The translations under genes and the position numbers were made by a program. Of a DNA stretch of 64,000 bases, positions 33,740-43,500 are shown one piece after another. Positions within the stretch are counted from its first letter, which is position 1, and each line of letters begins with the position of its first letter. The notes under the pieces were generated by a model. That model ran no database searches. It saw only the letters and a list, made by a program, of their open reading frames with translations, and had not been told where the DNA came from. Origin of the DNA: Hericium rajendrae (taxonomy: Eukaryota > Basidiomycota > Agaricomycetes > Russulales > Hericiaceae); contig CM065884.1 of NCBI GenBank assembly GCA_033439255.1, forward strand, positions 2,976,001 to 3,040,000, given 5' to 3'.

Positions 33740-34750
33740 CACAGGACTAGAAGTTTGGAGACAAACCGATGGCGAAGGTGTTGCATTCGTCTCTGGTGCC
33801 GGTAAGCTATTGTCTCATTTCCTATTACATCGAGTTTGACTCGGGCACAACCCATAAGGAACAGGAGGAATGCTGGCTGGCTGCGGGCAATTATTGAAGA
33901 CCATGGTCGAAGACATTACTGTCACTCTGGAGACTCGGAAGGCAGCGGTATTCACAAGAACGTACAAGTCGCCGGCTGGAACTCCTGTCGGACTCAGGTG
34001 CGCCGCTTTCTAACCCACAGCACCCGAGTTCAGGCCGACTGATACAATGCCGATCTTTCCAATGAAGCCCATCAAAATTCATATTTGACCCAGCTGCCCG
34101 ATATGATCTTTTGCAACGTAAGGATGTCCTCTTCAACACGAGAAGGCAGCTGATATCCCAGCGCATGGCTCTGGTGACTATTTCTCACAGGCAACAAGGC
34201 AGTTGTCTATGCCCTTATGGCGAGTTACATATCGACGTTTGCAGGCTACCCCGTGCGTCCGCTCCTTCTTGTACGTTATGCAACTGACGGGTCATCTTTC
34301 TGCATAGCTGGACTCCATCAAATCGAGGCTGCAGACCCGTGCTCCTAGTATACCATGAGACCGGTATCATGAATTTCTATATGGCCTATGGAACCCCCTC
34401 ATGACCATATCGTTTGCTCGTAAGTCACATCCCTGACGGCTGTACTCCGTTGCATAATGAAAACGATATAGGTGCTGTGTCGTTCACCATCTATAATCGC
34501 AAGAAGGAGTACTTTCACGACCACAAATAAATTAATGACAGTGATTTCTTCCATGTTGCTACCGTCGACGGTTGTGATGGTGCCATGGCTGGGTTGTTCA
34601 AGGGTCGTTAATCTCATTTGGCAGTGCACGTGAGTCTTTGTCTTTGTCATGACCTTCAGGCCGATGGCAAGTACTGACCTTTATCCTCGCAGTTAGTTAG
34701 TCAAGGTACCTTCATAGCCAAATTGACGAGCGAAATCTACTGAGCAATAC
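33740..34750. other. Degenerate sequence, possible unidentified pseudogene
   Basis: Short open pieces with plausible splice sites exist (for example VEDITVTLETRKAAVFTRTY near 33900-33960), but frames are broken and I cannot name a family. It is contiguous with the mitochondrial-carrier pseudogene and may be part of the same captured or host segment. Confidence 0.35.
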
Positions 34751-34799
34751 GCTTTGGTGCACCCCCAAGTATAGGTGTGACGACATCTTGAATATTCAA

Positions 34800-35490
34800 T
34801 AACCAAAAAAAAGGGGCTGCATATTGTGAAACCACCAAGCACCATGTGCGCCATTCGCGAAATCATCAGGACAGATGCCCCCTCGGTCTATACACCGGGT
34901 TCTGTCTTCATTTTTTGTAAGTCTTCAATGTCAATGTACGGCATGCACAACTCGCTGAACTAGCTGCAAGTCCGCAACACATTGGGAACTGCATTGTATT
35001 TCTTCGAATATGACATGCTTGGGCAATTACCTTCAGGGGAGCAAGGCTCCACCCCACCATTGCTACCTATCTAATCATCTCTGGTTCCATTCGTCTGCGG
35101 TTCCTTTGCCGGCATCAGTTCCTGGGCTATCATATGTCCTCTTGATGTGTAGGTCGCGGCTCTCCTCTTTCGTCGACCGGAGAGCTGAACAATGGGCTTC
35201 AGTGTGAAAACGAAAATCTAGCAGCGTGCTCTTGCAAGCGAACGATACCGGCAGCTCATCGAGACGTTCCGGCAGCTCATCCGAGGTCGGTTTCCGGTTC
35301 ATCTATTGACCTCGACCCTCACTCTGCCCAAGGTCCCGATGCTGAGAACCCGAAGCCCCTGCTCGCGGGACTTGGCAGAATCTACCATGGCCTCGGTGTC
35401 AGCATGCTCCGCAGCATGACGACATTGTGGACATTCTTCGACCTCGTTGCACATTACATCGACCATCTGCTGGCCCGATCTCTGCAGGAT
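34800..35490 (+). pseudogene. Mitochondrial carrier (SLC25-type) pseudogene fragment
   Basis: Pieces in different frames together show carrier-repeat signatures: MCAIREIIRTD then GLYTGFCLHF (with a 1-nt slip), LGTALYFFEYDM, GSFAGISSWAIICPLDV with the P-x-D motif, KTKI*QRALASERYRQLIE, and GLGRIYHGLGVSMLRSMTTL followed by HYIDHL. The order matches the last one and a half repeats of a mitochondrial solute carrier, ending at its usual C-terminus. A TAG (not TGA) and frame slips show it is dead. It lies between the small acidic gene and the right inverted end of KDZ module 2. Substrate class cannot be told. Confidence 0.7.
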
Positions 35491-35499
35491 GAGTGATCT

Positions 35500-36240
35500 T
35501 GCAATAACATTTCTCCACAGGTCAAGCATAGTGTTACGTATGACTGCAAGGAAAGCGAGCGCACCAAATATCGGCACCAAGTGGACACCATTGTGGAGGA
35601 CATGTACGCCACTTCATTTATCTCGTCCAACTCAGCGAAATATGTCCTGACACTATGGATGAAACAGTAGTATCAATCGTCTGACCAAGAACATCCAATT
35701 AGCGCTGCCGATCATTGATGAAGCATTCAGGTGCGTCGACGTTTTCTGGGCACTGCTAACGAGACGCGTATGATCGTTCAGGATTACTGACACTCAGGCG
35801 GTTGGGTTGAGAATTCCTGGTACAACATGACAGCCTCTTCCTTATAATGAGTAGCACGTAACATGTGTGAAGCTTGTGAAAAGTATTGGCTGAAATAGCA
35901 GAGAGAAGATCGTGACTACTCTGTGAGTACAGTCACGTTAGCACCGTGGATACATCTGTGCAATATTCGATATCTGCTCACCCTGCATCTCAGCCAGCAT
36001 CCTGTGATTGTAATGGTCGTGACTCTGATCACGCCTGAGACTGATTCACCATGACGAGGAAATCCCAAACACGGCTCGTTTTGTTCATGTTGATCTTCGA
36101 ACGGCGCCCGTGATCTACTTAGTTAGATGCATTGATTGCTATTGCTGTCGTGGTGTGTAGTTTTGACGAGGCAATGTAAGGTATGGCATGTTCAAGATCT
36201 CGCTGGATCTGTTCGAATGCAGGTCTGTCAGCCTTACAGT
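35500..36240. other. Non-coding stretch, no gene seen
   Basis: Downstream of the carrier fragment. I see no supported frame or RNA gene; the sequence is moderately AT-rich. Confidence 0.35.
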
Positions 36241-36249
36241 CATCCTGAT

Positions 36250-36720
36250 ACCTTGCTCATTTAGTCATTTGTAAAAGCCATCTAGTCATTTAGTCATCGT
36301 ATAAGTCATAACATGTAGTCGTCATCATAGCTTGTTGTATATAATGACTGATTTTTAAACATGTGATGTAGTCGTAGGGTCTAGTCACTAAACTGTCTAG
36401 TCGCTAGCCATAGTGTTTCAATACTAGGAAATAGACATTCGGTTCGAGTAGTCACAAAAAATCTAGTCATTGGAAGTAGTCATATTGTTGTTGAACTTCA
36501 GTCGCTTATCTAGTCTAATTGTCTAGTCACTATCCATAGTGGTCCAATACTAGGGAATAGACACTCAGTTCAAATAGTCACATAAAATCTAGTCATTGAA
36601 AATAGTCAGATTGTTGTTGAATTTTTATCACTCATCTAGTCTACATGGACAAAATAAACAATCATCTACTCTAGTCATGAGAAACTAGCCCACAAACTTG
36701 CTTAAGATCACTGTGATTAA
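36250..36720 (+). repeat. TAGTC-rich right subterminal region of KDZ module 2
   Basis: TAGTCAT/TAGTCAC/TAGTCG recur at short intervals, including an approximate tandem duplication of about 120 bp (GTCTAGTC(G/A)CTA..CCATAGT near 36400 and 36520). It ends at the right inverted end. Confidence 0.65.
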
Positions 36721-36721
36721 G

Positions 36722-36765
36722 GGGTGACTAGCTAGTCACCTTGCTTAAGCCAATTCTGTTGCTAC
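36722..36765 (-). repeat. Right inverted end of KDZ module 2
   Basis: GACTAGCTAGTCACC then TTGCTTAAGCCAATTCTGTT; the reverse complement pairs with 20827-20866. Sequence to its right belongs to the MULE family. Confidence 0.55.
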
Positions 36766-38440
36766 CCCACGGCGCATGGCTGCTGTGCATGGCGGGTTGT
36801 TGCTAAGCATTGGGTATGGGTGGTGGTAGTGTGCGCTGCTGCTAGGGTGCAGCATGCCATTGTTGAGGTGCCGCGCGTCGCGCACAGGGCTTCGGCATGG
36901 GTTGAGCGATGCTCGGGGGTGCAGGAAGCTGCAGGGCAGGGGAACACGAGGGGCATGGGGGCGGAGGAGGCGCACAGCAGGCACGCTGGTGATCTGGGCA
37001 TGCGTGCAGGTGTCGTGGTCATGGTGCCGGGCAGGATACACGCACGTGCGCAGGTGTTGGGCATGCGCGTCAGCACATGGTGGACGCATGTCTTTGGGTC
37101 TTGTGCCGATGCTGGCACATTCGGAGTGTGTCACCCGCACTTGGATACGTGTCCAACACTCGTGGAAGGGGCGGAGGGCTGTTGGAAGCTGTAGGGGTGT
37201 GGTCGAGAGCTGGGGAGGGTGCTGGATGTGCGGGAGGGCCGGGGAAAGAAGAGCGAGCAGAGAGGGAGGCGAGACGCGTGAACAGCGCGGAGATACATGT
37301 GAGCACGAAGAGGAAGGAGGACATGCAGGACAGGGAGGTGTCACTGCAGCTGCAGAAGGAGAGGACAAGCCGCGTACCAGCTGTGATGCAGCTCAGCAAT
37401 CGCCGAACGTCGGTGGCTGAAGGCCGAGATGACCGACGTTCAAGGAAAGGGGTGTGCGGGCACGAGTTCGGGGCCATTCAGGCCAGATCTTGAGGTGTAT
37501 ATGCATAGATACTGTAGTCTACAATGTATATACGAAATCTCTTACAAATATGAAGACTTTTCGAGCCAGAACGACAGAATTATGCTAACCCTACCATAAC
37601 CCTACACTGTATGTCGTGAGGTGCAGGCTTTACCATGGAGAACGGTACTTATCTTACTGAGCGAAATGTTTATATACTTAGTATACAATGTATTTCCGAA
37701 GGCTCAAATTTCTTGGACTTGATTTCAGAGCTTGAGATCTGAAATACATCTGAAAACATAATCCATGGAGCAAAAAATCATGTATTTGATTAGATCCGAG
37801 AGATAAAGCTACCCTAAAAATACAGTAAAGTTGTAGTATATTCTACTCATATGCTCCAATGTATTACGATAGCCCGATATGATGTGAGAGGAAGACGTGC
37901 TGCACAACTGCAACTCGAATCTTGTGCCCGGCGTGCCCGAGCCGTCGATTCGAGCTTGATGCGTTTAGTCTTTTGTGCGTTTTAGACTTTCTTACCAGTG
38001 TCTTAGCAGTTTCTCTCCTGTATTGTACTCTATTGATGCCAAATTTCGTATACGATTGGTCTAATACTATCTACATACGCTCTATTATTTGTATGATTTA
38101 ACTGAATTTAATCACTCTTAAAAGTTCTCTTTGATGACTCGGGATGAGGCATGTAGCCTAATTCGGCAATTGCCGAAACATGCCACAAGGCTCGTGGTTG
38201 AGCCTCTCTTCCTCCTCCTCCTCCTCCTCCTCCTCCCATCAAGTGGGGACGACGTAGGGCTCAATAGCCCACGAATTTGTAAGTGTCTCTCCTTAAACTT
38301 GTCATGTCCTTGTTTCACTAACTATATTCTGCTTATTTTAGATCCCTCACATGCTGACGTGGCACGACAGGCTGCACCACGACACCCGACCCCGCATTCC
38401 CTTCCTATCCCTCCCCCGCGCTCAAAAATGCATGCCTGAC
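36766..38440 (+). mobile_element. MULE copy 2, left part (interrupted)
   Basis: It aligns with the reverse complement of copy 1: a GC-rich block (36766-37480), an AT-rich block with a shared TAACCCTAC(A/C) word (37500-38100), a CTC repeat (38209-38236) and the 63-nt intron (38279-38341). It then follows GACGTGGCACGACAGGC, which is also shared, and stops at the chromovirus target site CTGAC (38436-38440). Its continuation is at 58003-59342. The left inverted end of this copy was not located. Confidence 0.75.
38279..38341 (+). other. Conserved intron-like segment in MULE copy 2
   Basis: A GTAAGT donor, CACTAAC branch-like site and TTATTTTAG acceptor, 63 nt, equal in length to the segment at 2998-2936. 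Flanking exon-like sequence is also conserved (GGCTCAA(C/T)AGCCCA(T/C)GAATT before the donor). Confidence 0.55.
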
Positions 38441-38863
38441 TGTCAAGACTCAGTCGTAGACAGCAGAGAACCACCCAAGTCACCAGCAATGATGGGAGCG
38501 AGAGAGCAGAGAGCAACTAGCAGCGCAGTGACCTGTATTGGAGGTACAGTACGGTACAGACGAAATGGACAATCTAGGGAAATAGGCGAGCGACAGGGAG
38601 CCTATAAGTACTGGGACGACAATGGGAAAAGAACAATGGACACCATAATGGGTCGAACAATAGAGTGAGAACAATGGTGGCCAAAAGGAGAACAATGGAA
38701 GGGAGAACAATAGGATGTCCCAAAGGGGAACAAGGGCATGGGTGAAGGATAGCCCCAGGTCATGTGAGGAAGTGAACATGTGATGGGGCTGCTGGAGCAC
38801 ATGACCGACGCAATGCCTTGATGGCAGAGAAGAAGGCAGAGAGAAATGGAGCGATCCGTGACA
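38441..38863 (-). repeat. 3' LTR of the outer chromovirus
   Basis: TGTCAAGACTCAGTCG ... GATCCGTGACA on the plus strand. The pol frame runs 34 codons into it and stops at 38760-38762. Confidence 0.95.
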
Positions 38864-39913
38864 TCACCCCCTCTCTAAGACACACTTTCGCCTGGAGTGC
38901 ATGATGAGCATGGACGGGGTCGAGGTAGATGAGTCCACGAAGATTGGGAGCCTTGAGTGCATGCGGATGGCGGGTGTAGAAGTCGGTGATTGCACCATGG
39001 GCATTGGAAAGGGAGGTACGTGAAAGCCACTGATTTTCCGAATCAGGGTAGCCTGCCCATTTGACGAGATATTCAATGCCGCGTTTGTTCCGGGTGAGAC
39101 GAGCATCGAGGACAGACTCAACTTCGTACTCTTCCTCACCTTCCACAAGGTCAGGTGGTGGTGCAGGGAAGTTGGGACCATGAGCATCAGTTTCCTTGTA
39201 AGGGGACAACAGGGACATGTGGAACACCGGGTGGATACGCCAGGTGGGCGGTAGCTTCAGTCGATAAGAGACTGGGCCCAGGACATCAGTGATTTCGAAA
39301 GGTCCCAGGCGTCGATCAGCAAGCTTAGCTTTAGGTCGCGTGGTTTTGATGTTCTTGCCATCGAGCCAGACCTTGTCACCAACCTGGAAGTGGATGGTGT
39401 CGTGCATATGGTCCTGGTTGTTGCGCTTCATGAGATCAGCAGCTGTTTGAAGGCTGGCCTGGACCTCAGTGCGAAGTTGTTCGAGGTGACGGAAACGATC
39501 CTCGACGGCGGGTGTAGACGATGTGGGGTTGACAGTGGGGATGGCAGTGGGAATATAGCCGAGGAGCATTTCAAATGGAGCTTGGTTAGTGGCGCTGTGG
39601 ATACGGTGGTTGTGCGAGAACTCAGCATAAGGGAGCCATTGGACCCAATCATCCTGACGGTAGTTGCAGAAGGTACGAAGGAACTGCTCGAGTTCTTGAT
39701 TGACACGTTCTGACTCGCCGTCGGTCTGTGGATGATAGGCGGTGCTGAGGGAGGACTTGATACCAAGTTTGTCAAAGACGCCATGCATGACTTTGCCTGC
39801 ATACTGTGGGCCACGATCAGAGATGAGGCGTTCCCAGAGGCCGTAGTTCCGATAAATCCTGTCAAAAAGGATGTCGACTGTGCCATCACTGGTAATGGTC
39901 TCTTTACAAGGAG
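38760..39913 (-). pseudogene. Outer chromovirus pol, distal part (integrase core end and chromodomain)
   Basis: It continues the interrupted integrase in phase (CKETITSDGTVDILFDR) and contains the second catalytic Asp (LISDRGPQYAGK) and the Glu (QTDGESERVNQEL). The integrase C-terminal GDKVWLDGKNIKT...RLGPFEI region follows, then a canonical chromodomain (EEYEVESVLDARL ... EYLVKWAGYPDSENQWL). The protein end overlaps the LTR. Split from its N-terminal two thirds (52365-55331) by the nested element, so it cannot be expressed as one protein. Chromodomains are known to steer integration of such elements to heterochromatin, in keeping with the nested landscape. Confidence 0.9.
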
Positions 39914-40493
39914 TGTGACGCGGGACCCTAGTGACCCCAGGACGCACCGCGACGCGAACGACGCGTCGCAACGGTCCGGGGCACCGGGGTCACGTGCAGG
40001 ATAGTCAAGCTAGACTCGTCTTGGTACTATACAGTAGCGAACCTTAAATATTCTCATGTACTTAACCGACGGCCCTCGCAGAGGACGGCGGTATCAATCT
40101 ACACACTCTCACTTTTGCTCAATCTATTTCTCGTGCGCTTTGCTCTCATATCTTCTTATCGCGCGTTCGTTCGCTCGTCTTAGACGCGAGCTCCGACTAC
40201 TCGTTAAGGAATCGGAAGTGCGCCCACAGAAGCAAACACGCACAACGTGTTGCCTTCGCAGGGTCTTCCTTCCTCTTTCTCTTCAGTTCAACGTTCCACA
40301 GCGCCGAGACTTGAGGGAAGCTCTCGAGTCTCCCGCTACTAGCTCGTCTCCCTTATTCCGTTGAGGCAGGGAAGCTCTCCCCAACGGAACGAGGCGCCAG
40401 TCGTACGACTCCTGGGCCGACTTACACCATTGTCACACTCTCCACTCGCCAGACTCCTTGAAAGGATTCCGCGCCCTTGGACTAAGCGTCACA
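39914..40493 (+). repeat. 5' LTR of the inner chromovirus
   Basis: Begins TGTGACGCGGGACCC and ends CTAAGCGTCACA. A CTTAAATATTC word near 40045 could serve as the TATA region. The short open frame inside (40056-40364) recurs unchanged in the other LTR and is not treated as a gene. Confidence 0.97.
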
Positions 40494-40542
40494 AAGGTGG
40501 ACATATCCGGAATCCTATCATCCCTGGCCGGTGTTATCTGTA

Positions 40543-43500
40543 ATGGCTCCTAAACTACGCAGCGCATCTCGAGCTACCTCCATCTCGAACGCTCCGGAGC
40601 CGTCGTCGAACAATGATGCCACGCCTTCCCTCGCCCCGGCTCCCGAGGCTGCCACCGTCAACAACCTCGGCGTCCCCAATACGTCTGGAGTATCCGTCAT
40701 CGTATCCGCTACCGGTAGCACTCCCGTTCAGAATCCTCAGACCGTCACGACCAATCCCGTTCTTCCCGCGAACGGCTCCCCATTGGCTCGGGACTCTCCC
40801 CCTCACCTCGAAGCCAGCGAGACGTCTCGATTGCCTTCTCAGATGCCTGAACGGGAAGCCGCAGATGGATGGGTCGTGCCTCCTGCCGTGTCCGCTCGCG
40901 CGGTGCGGATCTATGAGCGTTACAGGAACTCCCAAGTGGATCAAGTTCCCCTAGCTCAGTTCATACTCGAGTTTGCCTTCGACAGATACGACCCTGGTCT
41001 GATCATCGACCGAGGACGGCAACTCGACGACACTCCCCGCTACCAAATCACTTTCATTTCCAAAGCCGCTATGAACTCCTTGTTAGCGCAGATACAATTC
41101 TTCGTTTCGGGACTCTTCGACCTCCTCCCCGAAGTTCTCAAAGACGGCCGAGCCGTATATGAAGTCGACGCGGACGGCCAATTACGGCGAGCCTTAGAAG
41201 GCGCGGGCTCGGCCAGTGAACTTTTCCTTACCTGGCAGATGCTCGGCTTTCGCCTCCAACAGGGCGTACGATTCGTGGACAAGTACTTCCTCGAGCTCAC
41301 GACGAATGATCGCTCCGACTCGCCCGTTTCTACTACCCTTTCCGAGATCCAAGACCGCGAAGACGCCGTCACGCGGTCGGAATACTTGAAACGCATGTAC
41401 TTCTCAGACGCGGCGCGTGTACATCTCCCGCAGGGAAGATTGGACCTCTTACAGCAAGACCCTTCCCGGTCCCTGCGGGAAGTACTCCCTGTTCCTCCAG
41501 AAATACGGGAGCTCGATCGTCCCGGCCAAACTTCATTCACGACCGCGACGGATTCAGAAGATCATGTCTCCCGTCAGTTGGACGTTTCCGCCAGTGCCCG
41601 TACTGAGAGGCCTTCAAGCTTTAATAGGAGTCATACGTATCCGGACGTTATCTCCAGGAGTTTGAGGGATGCTCTCGCTCCTGAGAGAAGTCCGTTCGAC
41701 CAGGATCGTACGCACCGCCCGCAGTCAGTAGACCCGGCGGCATACACTGCGCAGAGAGAAGACCGTCCCCAACCTGGCCCAGCGCGCCCCCGATACTCTA
41801 ACGTGCTCGAAGGTCTAGGGCAATCCTCGCTCATTCCCGGAGCGGATGCGCCGCCTTCAGTTCCTATGCCTCCGCCCTTGGCTTCCCGCCTGCCTCCCGC
41901 GTTCTCGAACAGGCCGGCTATCGCTTTCAACGCCAATATAACCAGGCAATGGGGTGGAGCAGGGACATCGTCTGCCCGCCCTAACGATCCCTCGCGAGGC
42001 TTCGACTTCAACGCGGCGGAAGCTGCTACGTTGGGGCGTTCTCCGCATCCAGGACCGTTTGAGCCGGCTTCCTTTCGAGTCGACCCTACGTCGCAAGGGT
42101 TCGAAGGTCTTTCTTCTTTCGTCGACCAAACCGCACCCAACGGCGACGCTACCAAAAGGAGCTCTAACTCTAGCCGCCAAGGACGGCACCCATGGGATGG
42201 AAGAGCAGGGGGGCCTCCCGATGGGCCTCCCGGGGGTTTTCCCCATGGAGGTGGAGGAGGACCGCCAGGCGGTGGACCCCCCGGAGGATTCCCTCCTCCG
42301 GGTCCTCCTGGTCCTCCCGCTGGGTACCCACCTGCGGGTCCTCCTGGTGGCTTTCCAGGCGGGTTTCCCGGAGGCGTCCCGGGCGGCCCTCCAGGCGGTC
42401 CTCCAGGCGTTCCTCCCGTCGGCCCTCCAGGCGGCCATCCCGGTGGCTTCCCAGGCGGTCCTCCCGGCGGCTTCCCAGGCGGTCCTCCCGGCGGAGGACC
42501 AGGTCCTCCCGGGATTCCAGCCGGTGTTCCACATCCACCTGCCAATGATCAGAGAGGACCTAGGATCAAAGAGGATCTACGGCCCGACGATTTGCCCTCC
42601 TGGGACGGAGAATCTAGGACCGCGATACGCTACTTCACCGAAGTGCAGCAATATGCGGATATGGGGGGAACGCTGCCCGAGACTATGGGGCGTTGGCTAT
42701 GGAAGCGACTACCCGCTGACTCTGGCGTGCGCATCTGGTACACGTTGCTATCCCCCGTATTCAAGCAATACATGACGTCGCACTACTTGAATTGGCTTCA
42801 AGGTCTCAAGACGCTCTGGCTCGGAGATCGATGGATTCTCGAAAGACAAATCGAGTTTTCGGAGATGCATTTCCGCCAGAAATACCATGAAAACGAGCGT
42901 CCCATGGACTTCATCACTCGACGCCTCACTTACGCCCGCATGCTATCGGAAGCCGAGCTCGGAGGTCATGCAGAAGTCCGCCTCGTGCTACGTGCTGCCA
43001 TCCCCGAATGGCATAATATCCTGTATATGTCGACCATACCCGACGTCGCAGAGTTGATGCAACGTGTACGACTCAACGAAGTGCAACTCATCGTCGCCCA
43101 TAGAGCCCGCTCGTCCCATTCCGCGGTTCTAACCAAGGAGGACGTGACCGCTCTCATCGATCGACAACTACGCGGACGTCGTGACAATGCCTCGGGCGGA
43201 CATACGGATGGTACTACAGGACGTCGCCCATTCTTTCATAAAAAGAATCGCGCCGCTGCTCAGTTATCGGCGGCCAATGCAGCCGATAGCGAAGCATTCC
43301 AGGTCTTCCGCGAACCCGTCTCCGACGAGGAGTCCGTCTCCGATTCTGGGCGCGAGGATGCCTCCGCTGGTTTCGAGACACAGGAAGCTTTTGCAGCAGT
43401 ACAGAAGCGCCAAAGGCCCCCGCCCAAAGGCGGGTACCCCTTTCCAAAAGCAGACCACGTCAAATCCCCGCGCAGGCCTCCCCCTTCACCCTGCCGAGCT

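Larger units (their letters stand above)
20827..36765. mobile_element. KDZ transposon module 2 (about 15.9 kb)
   Basis: About 40-bp inverted ends share A(A/C)AGAATT(T/G)GCTTAAG and a GACTA..TAGTCAC palindrome (20827-20866 and 36722-36765). Both sides are flanked inward by TAGTC-rich sequence. Within lie a GRF-like zinc-finger gene, a WTT-domain gene, a 645-residue unknown, a KDZ transposase, a small acidic protein and a mitochondrial-carrier pseudogene. Immediately right of the end, sequence aligns with the GC-rich block of the MULE family, so the module appears to have inserted into MULE copy 2. No target duplication was found. Confidence 0.55.

Noticed and set aside
6086-36765. TET/JBP oxygenase gene linked to KDZ
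   Set aside because: I looked for the H-x-D...H dioxygenase pattern in all supported genes of both modules and did not find it.
36745-37493. Open frames in the GC-rich block of MULE copy 2
   Set aside because: Same reasoning: antiparallel frames of low complexity, no shared protein with copy 1.
40056-40364. 102-residue frame in the LTR (again at 51927-52235)
   Set aside because: Lies wholly in the LTR; identity in both LTRs only reflects their recent common origin.
41631-42545. 304-residue minus-strand frame rich in Pro/Gly
   Set aside because: Antisense shadow of the Gly/Pro-rich segment of the inner gag.
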